Assembly: GCA_009744235.1 (NCBI GenBank)
Contig: WPHV01000005.1
Span: 186,001-250,000 of the forward strand
DNA from: Gillisella vitis
Lineage (GTDB): Bacteria; Pseudomonadota; Alphaproteobacteria; Rhizobiales; Rhizobiaceae
Direction: 5' to 3'
DNA: 64,000 nucleotides
Below, in pieces: positions 34,361 through 44,454 of the stretch. The translations under genes and the position numbers were made by a program. Numbering within the stretch: the first letter of the stretch is position 1; each line of letters starts with the position of its first letter. The notes below the pieces were generated by a model, which saw nothing but the letters and a program-made list of their open reading frames with translations, ran no database searches and was not told the origin of the DNA.

Positions 34361-36166
34361 AGCAACAGCATCCCTGTCTTTTTCCTGATCTTTCTCCGTC
34401 TCATGTCCCCGCTTGGGTTTGATCAGCGGTTCCGGCTGGACAGGCCGGTTATACAGCATATGGGCGCCGCCCTTGATGCCCTCTACTGCCTGAATGCGCA
34501 GGCGCTCATCGTCCCGGCGGCGAATATCGGCCTCGATGGCTTCGGCCATGTCCTCATCGACACCCAGCGCCTCGATGGTCTTGCGGCCAAATTTCAAGCC
34601 TGATTCCACCGTTTCGCGCAGTTCATATTCGACATTGCGGGCCCGAAGCGACAGGCTGTGAACACGATCATAGGAGCGCACGAACAACCGCGCCTGGGGA
34701 AATTCAGAGGCGACCAGGTCTACGATCCGGTCGGTGACTTCACGCTTCTGGGTGCAGACCGCCACCACCTTGGCCTTTTCGATGCCAGCGGCCCGCAACA
34801 TGTCCAGCCGCGTGCCATCGCCGAAATAAATACGGAACCCGAAGGAGGCAGCCTGGCGAATACGGTCGGCGGAATCGTCAATAATTGTCACGTCCCGGCC
34901 ACTGGCCAGCAGCACCTGGGCGGCGATCTGGCCAAAACGCGAAAAGCCGATCATCAACACATCCGAACCGGCGCCGTCAAAATCCTCATCCAGCTCCTCA
35001 TGCTGATCGCGTGACAGGAGCCGGGAGGAGAGCGCCGCGACCACCGGCGTCAGCGCCATGGTGAGCGTGACGATGGAAATCAGCAGCGACGACGTGGCGC
35101 TGGAAAACACACCCGCCGAGACGGCGGTGGTAAACAGCACGAAACCGAATTCACCGCCCTGCGGCAGGATGGCGGCAATGCGAATGGCATCATCATGGCG
35201 CGATCCCGCCAACCGACACAAAGCATAAATACTCATCGCCTTGATCAGCATCACCACCGGCACGGCGACAGCCAGCAGCCAGAGATTGGCGAAAATCACG
35301 TTGAACTGGACGGACAGACCCACCGCCATGAAAAACAGCGCCTGGAGAATGCCGCGAAATGGCTCGATATCGGCTTCCAATTCATGGCGATAGGAGGATT
35401 CGGCCAGCATGACACCGGCCAGAAAGGCCCCCATGGCCATGGAAAGGCCAACCGCCTGCATCAGCATGGCTGATCCGAGTACGATGAACAGAGCCGCAGC
35501 AATCATCACCTCACGAGCGCCGGTGCGGGCCATGACCTGAAACAGCGGATTGAGCAAGTAGCGTCCGGCCAGAATCATCGCAACGGTGGCAATAACGGCC
35601 ACACCGATGTCGATCCACAGCGAGCCAGGCGCAGGCGCGGCCTGAGCGCCGAGAATGGAAATCAACGCCAGCAGCGGCACGATCGCCAGGTCCTGAAACA
35701 GCAGGACGGAAAAGGTACGCTGGCCGTATTGGCTATTGAGGTCACTGCGATCATTGAGGATCTGCAAGGCAAAAGCCGTAGAGGACAGCGACAGGCCAAA
35801 ACCGGCAATCACCGCGCCGCGCCAGTCAAGAAGGTCAAACGCTAGCGCCACCCCTGTCAACAATGCGCCACCCAACACCACCTGGGCGGTGCCCAGACCG
35901 AAAATATCGGCCCGCATTTTCCACAGGGTCGAGGGTTTCAACTCCAGCCCGATGACGAACAGCAGGAAGACGATGCCCAGCTCGGCAACCGAGAGGATTT
36001 CCTCCGCCCCGGTGATGACATGGGCGACAGGACCGATAACGGCGCCTGCCGCCAGATAGCCCAGCACCGTACCGAGGCCAAGCTTGCGGAAAATCGGCGC
36101 GGCGACCACGGCGCCGCCCAACAGCACGAGAGCCTCGGTAAACAACAGGGTGGGTGCAGTGCTCAT
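34358..36166 (-). CDS. kefB: CPA2 monovalent cation:proton antiporter (KefB-like)
   Basis: A 602-residue antiporter. About 12 membrane helices (residues 5-385) form the Na+/H+ exchanger domain, with LAIVPLLALIS and the EFGFVLF region typical of Kef proteins. A TrkA-N (RCK) domain follows at about 400-520 with the nucleotide-binding VLMIGFSRFGQIAAQVL. The C-terminus is charged (HETEKDQEKDRD). It probably exports K+ in exchange for protons under electrophile or alkaline stress, as in KefB/KefC. ATG 36166 is the start; the extension to 36274 would read into repeat DNA. No KefF/KefG ancillary gene is present. Confidence 0.88.
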   Translation of the reverse strand: MSTAPTLLFTEALVLLGGAVVAAPIFRKLGLGTVLGYLAAGAVIGPVAHVITGAEEILSVAELGIVFLLFVIGLELKPSTLWKMRADIFGLGTAQVVLGGALLTGVALAFDLLDWRGAVIAGFGLSLSSTAFALQILNDRSDLNSQYGQRTFSVLLFQDLAIVPLLALISILGAQAAPAPGSLWIDIGVAVIATVAMILAGRYLLNPLFQVMARTGAREVMIAAALFIVLGSAMLMQAVGLSMAMGAFLAGVMLAESSYRHELEADIEPFRGILQALFFMAVGLSVQFNVIFANLWLLAVAVPVVMLIKAMSIYALCRLAGSRHDDAIRIAAILPQGGEFGFVLFTTAVSAGVFSSATSSLLISIVTLTMALTPVVAALSSRLLSRDQHEELDEDFDGAGSDVLMIGFSRFGQIAAQVLLASGRDVTIIDDSADRIRQAASFGFRIYFGDGTRLDMLRAAGIEKAKVVAVCTQKREVTDRIVDLVASEFPQARLFVRSYDRVHSLSLRARNVEYELRETVESGLKFGRKTIEALGVDEDMAEAIEADIRRRDDERLRIQAVEGIKGGAHMLYNRPVQPEPLIKPKRGHETEKDQEKDRDAVA

Positions 36167-36240
36167 GCTCAGCCTTTCCGGTGCAAGCCTTCCAGAGCAG
36201 GGTTCGACTGATCTGCCCTTGATGCGGAAGGGAATGCAAA

Positions 36241-36290
36241 CTATAGCGACCTCATCGCACCCTATCGAGTGCAATCAGGTCGCTATAGCA
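36241..36290. repeat. perfect-arm hairpin joined to a palindromic element
   Basis: CTATAGCGACCT and AGGTCGCTATAG flank ATCGCAC/GTGCAAT, giving a stem of about 20 bp with an 8-base loop. Immediately downstream (CACTTTATCCCTGCTGCATA) it joins the leader element at 36301, as in a mosaic built from separate modules. Confidence 0.85.
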
Positions 36291-36300
36291 CTTTATCCCT

Positions 36301-36350
36301 GCTGCATAATTTTCTCCTCAAACCGATTCCGGTTTACGGAATTATGCAGT
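36301..36350. repeat. palindromic leader element, copy of the A/B/C family
   Basis: GCTGCATAATTTTCTCCTC ... GGTTTACGGAATTATGCAGT. It is close to the tail part of 13824-13929 and 25308-25413. It lies 29 bases upstream of the pmbA/tldE start and about 135 bases upstream of the divergent antiporter. Confidence 0.85.
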
Positions 36351-36378
36351 AAATGGTGGTGACGAGAAAGGCCAAGCC

Positions 36379-37725
36379 ATGTCATCTGAAAATTCCCCCG
36401 AACATCTTTTGTCGCGCGCCCATCAACTGGTCGATCTGGCCCGCAAGGCCGGAGCCGAGCGGGCTGACGCCGTCGTGGTGCGCTCCCGCGCCCATTCGGT
36501 CAGCGTGCGCCTCGGCAAGGTCGAGCAGACCGAATCCTCGGAAAGCGACGATTTTTCGCTACGGGTGTTTATCGGCAACCGCGTCGCCTCCGTCTCGGCC
36601 AATCCAGGCTTCGACCTGACGGCGCTGGCCGAACGGGCCGTTGCCATGGCGAGGGTTTCGCCTGAAGACCCCTTTACCGGCCTTGCCGATGAAGAGGATC
36701 TGGCAAGGACCTATCCGGATCTGCAACTTTACGACCCAACCGAAGTGTCGAGTGATGCGCTGCGCGACGCGGCCCTTGCCATGGAAGAGGCAGCTCTTGC
36801 CGTCAAAGGCGTCAGCAATTCGCTGGGAGCCAGTGCATCGGCAGGCATGGGCGGCTTGGTCCTCGTCACCTCGCACGGTTTTTCCGGCCACTACCAGGCG
36901 TCGCGCTTTTCCCGCTCGACCGGGGTGATCGCTGGCGAAGGCACGTCGATGGAGCGTGACCACGATTATGACAGCCGCCTCTATTTCGCCGAGCTGGACA
37001 GTCCTGAAGAGATTGGCAGGCGCGCAGGCGAGCGCACGGTGCGCCGGATCAATCCGCGCAAGGCCGACACCGCCAAAAACCTGACGGTTGTGCTCGATCC
37101 GCGCGTCGCACGCGGCTTTGTCGGCCATATCGCCGGCGCCATCAATGGCGCTGCGGTGGCCCGCAAGACCTCTTTCCTGCGCGACCGGATGGGCCAGCAG
37201 GTTCTGAAATCCGGTCTTGATATCACCGACGATCCGACCCGGGTGCGTGGCTCGTCCTCGCGTCCCTTCGATGGCGAAGGGGTGATGGGCAAGCCCATGA
37301 CGATGATCGAGGACGGCGTTTTGCGCCATTGGTTCCTATCGACCTCGGCGGCGCGGGAACTGGGCTTGAAAACCAATGGACGCGGCGCGCGCGGCGGCAC
37401 GTCCGTCTCGCCCTCCTCCTCCAATCTGGCGCTGGAGCCGGGCGACATCACGCCGGAGGCGCTGATATCAGGTATTTCCAGTGGATTTTACATTACCGAC
37501 ATGATCGGCCATGGGGTTGACATGATCACCGGCGATTACAGCCGAGGAGCCTCCGGTTTCTGGATCGAGAATGGCGAACTGACCTATCCGGTATCGGAAG
37601 TGACGATTGCTTCCAACCTGAAGCACATGTTCATGGCGATGACGCCAGCCAATGACATCGACCGCAAATTCGGCGTCGCGGCTCCGACCCTTGCCATCGA
37701 AGGCCTGACGATTGCAGGGAAATAA
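36379..37725 (+). CDS. pmbA: TldD/PmbA (TldE) family metalloprotease subunit
   Basis: A 448-residue PmbA/TldE protein, partner of TldD in a heteromeric metalloprotease that degrades or matures peptides. VVRSRAHSVSVRLGKVEQTE and the C-terminal NGELTYPVSEVTIASNLKHM are family signatures, with GARGGTSVSPSSSNLALEPG between. PmbA itself carries no zinc site; TldD is needed and is not in this window. The ATG follows GAAAGG. It is 24 bases from the CysQ-like gene and probably co-transcribed with it. Confidence 0.92.
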   Translation: MSSENSPEHLLSRAHQLVDLARKAGAERADAVVVRSRAHSVSVRLGKVEQTESSESDDFSLRVFIGNRVASVSANPGFDLTALAERAVAMARVSPEDPFTGLADEEDLARTYPDLQLYDPTEVSSDALRDAALAMEEAALAVKGVSNSLGASASAGMGGLVLVTSHGFSGHYQASRFSRSTGVIAGEGTSMERDHDYDSRLYFAELDSPEEIGRRAGERTVRRINPRKADTAKNLTVVLDPRVARGFVGHIAGAINGAAVARKTSFLRDRMGQQVLKSGLDITDDPTRVRGSSSRPFDGEGVMGKPMTMIEDGVLRHWFLSTSAARELGLKTNGRGARGGTSVSPSSSNLALEPGDITPEALISGISSGFYITDMIGHGVDMITGDYSRGASGFWIENGELTYPVSEVTIASNLKHMFMAMTPANDIDRKFGVAAPTLAIEGLTIAGK

Positions 37726-37749
37726 CCACATCGACAAGGACCGTAAAGG

Positions 37750-38580
37750 GTGAGCAGCACAAGACAAATGCCAGATCTTCAAGCCGATCTCGACCTCATT
37801 GCCGAGGCAGCTAGACAGGCTGGCGAGGTGGCGCTGACCTATTTCGGGGCCGATCCTGATGTCTGGTGGAAAAACGAGGGCCAATCACCGGTCAGCGCAG
37901 CAGACTATGCCGCCAACAGCCTGCTGGAAAAACTCCTGCGCGGCGCACGCCCCTCCTATGGCTGGCTTTCGGAGGAAAATGACGACGACGAAAGCCGGCT
38001 GAGCCGCGACAGTGTCTTCGTCATCGACCCGATCGATGGTACCCGCGCCTTCCTGGCCGGTCAAAAGACCTGGTGTGTGTCCGTCGCGGTCGTGCATCGT
38101 GGCCGACCAGTGGCCGCCGCCCTGGTCGCCCCTGCGCTTGGCGAAACCTTTCTGGCGACCGCCGAGGGCGAGGCAAGTTTGAATGGCAAAGCGATCACGG
38201 TCGCTGACCGCCTGCCCCACCAAAGTCTGCGGGTGGCGACGCCTGCCGAATTGCTCAAGGCCTTTCGGGACGGCGTGCGTGAGCGGCTGGAACGGGTCGC
38301 CCATATTCCTTCGCTCGCCTATCGGCTGGCGCTGGTGGCGGACGGGCGGATCGATGCGACACTGGTGATGAAAAACTCCCATGACTGGGACCTGGCTGCG
38401 GCCGATCTGGTTCTTGAACGGGCCGGCGGGGCGCTGACCGACATCCACGGCAAGCCGCTGCTCTACAACCGGCCGCAGGTGCGCCATGGCCACCTTCTGG
38501 CTGGCTCGAACGCCGTCCTGCCGGAACTGCTGGCCGCCTTTTCGGCTGGGCCGGAGACTACACCGGACAAGGGCCGATAA
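37750..38580 (+). CDS. cysQ: inositol monophosphatase family protein (CysQ-like)
   Basis: A 276-residue phosphatase with the lithium-sensitive phosphatase fold. The metal motif DPIDGT is at 93-98 and WDLAAADLVLERAGG lies near 213, with SEEN at 74-77. CysQ-type members hydrolyse 3'-phosphoadenosine 5'-phosphate; others act on inositol phosphates, and the substrate is not proven here. The start is GTG 37750, overlapping AAAGG; ATG 37768 is an alternative that still keeps the full domain. Confidence 0.85.
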   Translation: MSSTRQMPDLQADLDLIAEAARQAGEVALTYFGADPDVWWKNEGQSPVSAADYAANSLLEKLLRGARPSYGWLSEENDDDESRLSRDSVFVIDPIDGTRAFLAGQKTWCVSVAVVHRGRPVAAALVAPALGETFLATAEGEASLNGKAITVADRLPHQSLRVATPAELLKAFRDGVRERLERVAHIPSLAYRLALVADGRIDATLVMKNSHDWDLAAADLVLERAGGALTDIHGKPLLYNRPQVRHGHLLAGSNAVLPELLAAFSAGPETTPDKGR

Positions 38581-38693
38581 AATGCAGGATGAACAACCCA
38601 GTGTCGGCATGGCAGGTCGGGCGGCGGCGGTTGACCTTGCTGTAAAAATCAAGCAGATGACATCTGCGGGACAATGATGATGGAAAAGATGAG

Positions 38694-38930
38694 ATGACCG
38701 AGACAAGCGATAAGAAACAGCTTCTACATCTGGTGTTCGGTGGTGAGTTGAGCAATCTGGCCGAGGTTCAATTCCGTAACCTTGAAGAGTTGGACATCGT
38801 CGGGATCTTCCCTGATTATGCAACCGCACTTTCCGCATGGAAAAGCAAAGCGCAGCAGACAGTCGACAATGCCCATATGCGGTATTTCATTGTGCATATG
38901 CATCGCCTGCTGACCCCTGGCGAACAATGA
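38694..38930 (+). CDS. DUF4170 protein
   Basis: A 78-residue protein, QLLHLVFGGELSNLAEVQFR... HMHRLLTPGE. The DUF4170 family is a short alphaproteobacterial group encoded before waaA. The function is unknown. GGAAAAGATGAG precedes the ATG. Its place ahead of waaA, lpxK and DUF2093 is the conserved rhizobial order, which hints at a link to lipid A/Kdo assembly (inference). Confidence 0.82.
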   Translation: MTETSDKKQLLHLVFGGELSNLAEVQFRNLEELDIVGIFPDYATALSAWKSKAQQTVDNAHMRYFIVHMHRLLTPGEQ

Positions 38931-39096
38931 GATTGAGGCTCGAAGCGTCATCTTCCATGGCGCTTCGGATGAAGCATAGACTTGACTGACATTGGGTGCC
39001 GCCTTGAACCATGAGGGTTTGCGGATAAAAACACGCTTGACGACGGATCACGGCCTCGCAGCCATGACCCTCTGGCGTATTTAGGGTTGGAGAAGG

Positions 39097-40434
39097 ATGA
39101 GCGCATTGGCACGCATCGCACTGACCGCCTATCGCTGGGCAGGGATCGTCGCCTTTCCGTGTGCAGGACTTTTCCTGTCCATTCGCGCTGCCAAAGGCAA
39201 GGAAGACCGCACCCGGCGGCTGGAACGGGTCGGCTACGCCGCCGCCAACCGGCCGCGCGGGCCGCTGGTCTGGGTTCATGCCGCCAGCGTCGGCGAGATG
39301 ATGGCGGTGACGGCCCTGATGCGGGAGCTGCGTCGCTGCGAGATCAATGTTCTGCTGACCACGGGTACGACAACCTCGGCCCAGATTGCCAGTGACCGTC
39401 TTCAGGACGGTATCATCCACCAATATGTGCCAATCGATGCCCTGCCCGCCGTGCGCCGGTTTCTGGACTATTGGCAGCCGGACATGATGATCGGCGTGGA
39501 ATCGGAAATTTGGCCGACCATGCTTCAAGATCTGCATGACCGGCAGATCCCACAGATCCTGGTCAATGCCCGAATTTCCGACCGCTCCTTTGCCCGCTGG
39601 CAGCGCCATCCCAATGTGGCGTCCTCGCTATTTTCCAAGCTTGCCATGGTCGTGGCGCAATCGGATGTCGATGCCGAACGGTTCCGCGATCTCGGCGCCT
39701 GGCCGGTCAGCGTCTCCGGCAATATCAAGGTGGACACCGATGCTCCACCATGTGACAGCAGCCTATTGGCCAGCTATGAGCGGCAGATTGGCCATCGCAA
39801 GACCTGGGCGGCTATTTCCACCGCCGAGGGCGAGGAAAAGATCGCCGCCATGGTCCACCGCGCCCTGAAAGCCCATATGGGCCAACTCAGCATCGTTGTT
39901 CCGCGCCATCCCGAACGGGCCGATGTGATCGAGGCGATGATGATCGAACAGGGGCTGACGGTTGCCCGCCGCAGCCGCAACGATCCGATCACGCCGCAGA
40001 CCGATGTGTTTCTGGGCGATACGATCGGCGAAATGGGCCTTTATCTGCGGCTGACCGATATTGCCTTCGTCGGTCGCTCGATGATGAAGGAAGGCGGCGG
40101 CGGCAACCCGATGGAGCCTGCCGTGCTGGGCTGCGCGGTCCTGAGCGGCCCGCATGTCGAAAATTTCCGCGAAAGCTATCAGCGCCTGGTGCGCCACGGT
40201 GCCGCACGCGTGGTGCGCGATGCCGAAACCCTGGCGAAAGCCGTGCATTTCCTGATGAATAATCACCTGGCGCGTCACAAAATGTCTGATTCCGGCATGG
40301 AAGCCGTGCAGGACATGCGCGGCGCACTGACGGCGACCATCAAGGCGATGGAACCCTATATCAATCCCTTGACCGTCAAGGCGCGCCTCGAACCGAAGAC
40401 GGCAGCGGGCGAATCACAGGAAGCGGCATTGTGA
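39097..40434 (+). CDS. waaA: 3-deoxy-D-manno-octulosonic acid (Kdo) transferase
   Basis: A 445-residue membrane-associated GT30 transferase that adds Kdo to lipid IVA. It has an N-terminal hydrophobic segment (YRWAGIVAFPCAGLFLSI), the ERxG motif with a probable catalytic Glu at 43, VWVHAASVGEMMAV, and the C-terminal half with EIWPTM and FVGRSMMKEGGGGNPMEPA. GGAGAAGG precedes the ATG. Its stop overlaps the HAD start by four bases, so translation is coupled. Confidence 0.95.
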   Translation: MSALARIALTAYRWAGIVAFPCAGLFLSIRAAKGKEDRTRRLERVGYAAANRPRGPLVWVHAASVGEMMAVTALMRELRRCEINVLLTTGTTTSAQIASDRLQDGIIHQYVPIDALPAVRRFLDYWQPDMMIGVESEIWPTMLQDLHDRQIPQILVNARISDRSFARWQRHPNVASSLFSKLAMVVAQSDVDAERFRDLGAWPVSVSGNIKVDTDAPPCDSSLLASYERQIGHRKTWAAISTAEGEEKIAAMVHRALKAHMGQLSIVVPRHPERADVIEAMMIEQGLTVARRSRNDPITPQTDVFLGDTIGEMGLYLRLTDIAFVGRSMMKEGGGGNPMEPAVLGCAVLSGPHVENFRESYQRLVRHGAARVVRDAETLAKAVHFLMNNHLARHKMSDSGMEAVQDMRGALTATIKAMEPYINPLTVKARLEPKTAAGESQEAAL

Positions 40435-41153
40435 CCGATGATCTTGCCCGACCGGCCTCTGAAATTCGCGGCATCCTGTTCGACAAGGACGGCACCTTGC
40501 TGGATTACGACGCCAGTTGGGCGCCGGTGAACCGGCAACTGGCGCTGATGGCCGCCGATGGCGACCAGACGCTGGCCGATCAATTGCTCGGCGCCTGCGG
40601 CATGGACCCCGAAAGCGGATATGTGGTTCCCGACAGTCTGTTGGCAGCAGGCAATGCGCGTGAGATCGCCGAGGGCCTGGCCAAGGCGGGCTCCCCCTTC
40701 GACGCTGATTATCTCACCGAAGCGCTGGATGCGATTTTCGCCAATGCCGCCGAACTGTCCGTGCCGGTGACCGATCTTGGCGCGCTGTTTGCCAAGCTCA
40801 AGGCACGCGGCCTGAAGCTTGGCATCGCCTCCTCCGACAACGAACGCTCGATCCGCGCCATTGTCGCGCGGTTCGGGCTTGCACCGCATGTCGACTTCAT
40901 TGCCGGTTACGATAGCGGGTTCGGCTGCAAGCCGGAGCCGGGCATGGTGCATGGCTTTTGCCAGGCGACCGGCCTCACTCCCGCAGACGTAGCGGTGGTC
41001 GGCGACAATAATCACGACCTGTTGATGGGCCGCAACGCCGGAGCCGGGCTTTCCATCGCCGTGCTGACCGGCACCGGATCACGCCTGACGCTGGAAGCCG
41101 GCAGCGATTTCTGCCTGAACGACATTACCGAACTTGAACAGGTTCTGGGTTGA
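40431..41153 (+). CDS. HAD-superfamily phosphatase (phosphoglycolate phosphatase-like)
   Basis: A 240-residue HAD hydrolase. Motif I is FDKDGTLLD, with Asp18 and Asp20; LGIASSDN is motif II (Ser), and VVGDNNHDLLMGRNAGAG holds the motif IV acids (motif III Lys in CKPEPGMV). It starts with GTG inside a GTGA overlap with waaA. Its place between waaA and lpxK is conserved in rhizobia, so the substrate might be a Kdo- or lipid-A-related phosphate, but this is inference. Nothing in the sequence identifies it. Confidence 0.85.
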   Translation: MTDDLARPASEIRGILFDKDGTLLDYDASWAPVNRQLALMAADGDQTLADQLLGACGMDPESGYVVPDSLLAAGNAREIAEGLAKAGSPFDADYLTEALDAIFANAAELSVPVTDLGALFAKLKARGLKLGIASSDNERSIRAIVARFGLAPHVDFIAGYDSGFGCKPEPGMVHGFCQATGLTPADVAVVGDNNHDLLMGRNAGAGLSIAVLTGTGSRLTLEAGSDFCLNDITELEQVLG

Positions 41154-41163
41154 GGGGCAGCCG

Positions 41164-42216
41164 ATGAAGCTGCTTGCACCCTCTTTTTGGTGGAGAAAAA
41201 CAGGCTTGCCTGCCCTGGCGCTGTGGCCGCTGTCTTTCCTCTATGCCCGAATTGCCGCCCGGCGCATGCGCGGGTCTTCAGCCTATGCTCCCGCTGTCCC
41301 GGTGATCTGTATCGGCAATGTCACGCTTGGCGGCGCTGGCAAGACGCCAACAGCCCTGGCACTGGCCAAGGCCGCCCTTGCCATGGGCCTGAAGCCCGGC
41401 TTTCTCAGCCGTGGCTATGGCGGATCGGTCCGCCGCCCGACGGTGGTCGATCCAGCCCAGCACACCGCCAATGATGTCGGCGACGAACCGCTGCTCCTGG
41501 CCTCGGTGGCGCCGACAGTGGTGGCATCGCGGCGCCGCGACGGGGCCAGGGAACTGGAACGCCAAGGCATAGACCTGATCATCATGGATGACGGATTTCA
41601 GAGCGCGCAGATCCGCATCGATTGTGCCGTGGTGGTGACCGACAGTTACAAAGGCGACGGCAATGGTTTTGTCTTTCCCGCCGGGCCATTGCGGGCGCCG
41701 CTGGCAATCCAGTTTCAAAAGCTGGACATGCTGCTGGTGGTCGGCAAGGGCGATGCCGCCATTCCGCTGGTGCGGCGGGCCGCACGCATGGGCAAGCCGG
41801 TATTGACCGCGCAGCTTCAACCCCTGCCCGGCCCAAACCTTAGGGGGCAGCGGGTGCTGGCCTATGCAGGCATTGCCGATCCGGAAAAATTCTACCGGAC
41901 CCTGCGTGAAATGGGTGGAGACATCGTCGTGGCCAGGGGGTTTGGCGATCACCAGGCCTTATCCGCTGTGGCAATTGCCGAGCTGATCGAAGAGGCTGAG
42001 GCCAACGATCTTCTGCTGGTCACGACCGCCAAGGATCAGGCCCGGCTACGGGGTTCAAGTCGGGGGCGCGCAAGTCGGGGTGGCGCGCGACAAGACCGAG
42101 CAGAAGAACTTCTGGCTAAATCCACCGTGATTGAGATCGAGATGATCTTCGATGATCCGGCTGTGCCAGCACGGGTGATCGACCAGGCGCGGGATCGATT
42201 TCGCAGGTCTCGGTAG
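41164..42216 (+). CDS. lpxK: tetraacyldisaccharide 4'-kinase
   Basis: A 350-residue membrane-bound kinase that phosphorylates the 4' position of the lipid A precursor to lipid IVA. GNVTLGGAGKTPTALALA (51-68) is the P-loop, DDGFQSAQI is the catalytic region, and SRGYGGSV follows. ATG 41164 after GAGGGG is the start; extension to 41134 is unlikely. The C-terminal segment contains a small in-frame tandem duplication at 42056-42087 (coding about SSRGRASRGG) where the family normally has a shorter loop. Confidence 0.94.
   Translation: MKLLAPSFWWRKTGLPALALWPLSFLYARIAARRMRGSSAYAPAVPVICIGNVTLGGAGKTPTALALAKAALAMGLKPGFLSRGYGGSVRRPTVVDPAQHTANDVGDEPLLLASVAPTVVASRRRDGARELERQGIDLIIMDDGFQSAQIRIDCAVVVTDSYKGDGNGFVFPAGPLRAPLAIQFQKLDMLLVVGKGDAAIPLVRRAARMGKPVLTAQLQPLPGPNLRGQRVLAYAGIADPEKFYRTLREMGGDIVVARGFGDHQALSAVAIAELIEEAEANDLLLVTTAKDQARLRGSSRGRASRGGARQDRAEELLAKSTVIEIEMIFDDPAVPARVIDQARDRFRRSR
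42056..42087. repeat. in-frame tandem duplication inside lpxK
   Basis: CAAGTCGGGGGCGCG is repeated as CAAGTCGGGGTGGCGCG, lengthening a surface loop by about five codons without a frame change. Confidence 0.8.
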
Positions 42217-42252
42217 CGCAAGCCGCATTGCCAGCGCACCGGGTCTGGCCGC

Positions 42253-42483
42253 TTACCGCTTCTGGTTTGGCAGGTTGCCGGCGCGCTTTTCCGCTTCGAG
42301 CGAGGCCGCCGCATCGACATAGGCTTCCTGGCGGTCGACGCTCCAGTATTTCAGCTCATCAATGGTGATCGGCCGTCCGGTGATGGCGCAGACCACGTAG
42401 GAGCCGGGAAAGGTGATCTGGAAGTCCGCATCCAGGTATTTCACCGTGGCCTCGCGATTTCCACGGCTTTCGAAGCGATTCAT
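42253..42483 (-). CDS. DUF2093 protein
   Basis: A 76-residue protein beginning MNRFESRGNREATVKYLDAD and containing YVVCAITGRPITIDELKYWS, the DUF2093 signature. It belongs to a short alphaproteobacterial family of unknown function that is encoded between lpxK and mutL in rhizobia. Here it converges with lpxK and lies downstream of mutL on the same strand. Confidence 0.82.
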   Translation of the reverse strand: MNRFESRGNREATVKYLDADFQITFPGSYVVCAITGRPITIDELKYWSVDRQEAYVDAAASLEAEKRAGNLPNQKR

Positions 42484-42600
42484 GGAGTGGTCCTAACTCT
42501 CTTCTTGTTCTTGTCGTTTTGTAATTCCTGCACGTTCCGTGCCAAACCGGCAGTCGCATGCCGTCTATAAATGCACACAAACTGCCCTTGCAATCAACCG

Positions 42601-44454
42601 TCAACTGCGCCCGAACAGCCGCTCGATATCTGACAGTTTCAGTTCAATATAGGTCGGACGCCCGTGATTGCATTGGCCGGAACCGGGCGTTTCCTCCATT
42701 TGTCGCAGCAGCGCATTCATTTCCTCGATCCGCAGCAACCGACCGGAGCGCACCGATCCGTGGCAGGCCATGGTGGCAGCCACATGTTCCAGCCGGGCAA
42801 ACAGGCTGCCCGCCGTCTCCCATTCGGCAATTTCATCGGCCAATTGCCGCACAAGCCCCGGCACATCCACTTCGCCCAGCATGGCAGGTGTTTCACGCAC
42901 GGCAATCGCTCCCGGCCCGAATCGTTCGATGGCAAGGCCAAGCTTGTCGAGGTTTTCGGCATGTTCCATCAGCCGGTCGCAGTCTTCTTCCGGCAGGCTG
43001 ATGATCTCGGGAATGAGCAGGCCCTGGCTGGGCAATCTGCGCCCCGATAGCGCCTTGCGCATATCCTCAAACACCAGACGCTCGTGGGCGGCATGTTGAT
43101 CGACGATTACCAGTCCGTCCTGCGTCTGGGCAACGATATAATTGGCGTGAACCTGCGCCCGCGCCGCGCCGAGGCGAAACGAGCCACTTTCCATCGCCAT
43201 CGCCACCGGCTCCGAGATCTGTGAGGGCGAGACATGCGCCTCCGCCCGCGCCGCGGGCATCGCCAGACCATCGAACCGGCTCTGACCCCCATCAAGCGGC
43301 CTGTGTGGAGACGTATCGACGCTCCATGCTGAAGGCTGCGGCGGGCGCGCATGATAGGTTGGCGCATAAGAATTGTTCGCAGCCGCCTGCGCGCCTTCGG
43401 CAAAACCGCCATTTGCACCAGGACGAAAGGCCCGCAGCATGGCATCGGCCCCCGCCGTGGACGACCGGTCGCCTTCGCGCGTCAAGGCCTGGCGGATCGC
43501 CCCGACGATCAGGCCGCGCACCAGGCCTGGATCGCGAAACCGAACATCCGACTTGGCCGGATGGACGTTGACATCGACCAGGGCCGGATCAACCGTCAGC
43601 GCCAGCACCGCCACCGGATAGCGGCCATGCGGCACGGTTTCGGCATAGGCGCCGCGAATGGCCGACAGGATCAGCTTGTCCTGCACCGGACGGCCATTCA
43701 CGAAGGCATATTGATGGGCGGAATTGCCACGGTTGAAGGTCGGCACACCGGCAAAGCCGCCCAGATGCACATCCTCGCGCTCAGCGTCCAGCGCAATGGC
43801 ATTGTCCCGAAAATCGGGGCCAAGCACCTGGGCAATCCGGGCGAGATGATCGTCGCCGGTCGACGGCAATTCCAGGGTTGAACGGTCGGAGCCGGACAGG
43901 ACGAAGCGGATCTTCGGAAAGGCGATGGCCATGCGCTTGACCATTTCGGTAATCGCCGCAGCCTCGGCTCTCTCGGTTTTCAGAAATTTCAGCCGGGCCG
44001 GTGTGGCAAAAAACAGGTCACGCACCTCGACCACCGTGCCGGGATTGCCGGGCGCCGGGCGCACCTCTCCAACCTTGCCGCCTTCCACCGCGATCTGGAA
44101 AGCGCTGGCGCTGTCTGCTCTGCGGCTGGCAATGGTCAGGCGCGCCACCGAGCCGATGGAGGGCAGCGCCTCGCCGCGAAAACCGAGGCTCTTGATGTCC
44201 ATCAACGAATCACTGAGCTTGGAGGTGCAATGACGGCGAACCGCCAACGCCAAATCCTGCCCATCCATGCCGCAGCCATTATCGGTGATGCGCAGCAGCG
44301 CCTTGCCGCCACCTGCGGTGGCAATCTCGATGCGGCTTGCCCCGGCATCGATGGCGTTTTCGATCAATTCCTTGGCGGCACTGGCCGGACGCTCAATCAC
44401 TTCGCCAGCGGCGATCTGGTTGATCAGGGTTTCCGAAAGCTGTTTGATGCTCAT
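42601..44454 (-). CDS. mutL: DNA mismatch repair protein MutL (endonuclease type)
   Basis: A 617-residue MutL. The GHKL ATPase domain has [10 protein letters not shown] (29-38) and TDNGCGMD; the linker is Pro/Ala-rich (about 330-430). The C-terminal domain has the endonuclease metal site [12 protein letters not shown], with [12 protein letters not shown] and [11 protein letters not shown] completing it. A nicking MutL is expected in bacteria without MutH and fits alphaproteobacteria. ATG 44454 is the start; the reading to 44511 is non-conserved. DUF2093 follows 117 bases downstream. Confidence 0.95.
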   Translation of the reverse strand: MSIKQLSETLINQIAAGEVIERPASAAKELIENAIDAGASRIEIATAGGGKALLRITDNGCGMDGQDLALAVRRHCTSKLSDSLMDIKSLGFRGEALPSIGSVARLTIASRRADSASAFQIAVEGGKVGEVRPAPGNPGTVVEVRDLFFATPARLKFLKTERAEAAAITEMVKRMAIAFPKIRFVLSGSDRSTLELPSTGDDHLARIAQVLGPDFRDNAIALDAEREDVHLGGFAGVPTFNRGNSAHQYAFVNGRPVQDKLILSAIRGAYAETVPHGRYPVAVLALTVDPALVDVNVHPAKSDVRFRDPGLVRGLIVGAIRQALTREGDRSSTAGADAMLRAFRPGANGGFAEGAQAAANNSYAPTYHARPPQPSAWSVDTSPHRPLDGGQSRFDGLAMPAARAEAHVSPSQISEPVAMAMESGSFRLGAARAQVHANYIVAQTQDGLVIVDQHAAHERLVFEDMRKALSGRRLPSQGLLIPEIISLPEEDCDRLMEHAENLDKLGLAIERFGPGAIAVRETPAMLGEVDVPGLVRQLADEIAEWETAGSLFARLEHVAATMACHGSVRSGRLLRIEEMNALLRQMEETPGSGQCNHGRPTYIELKLSDIERLFGRS

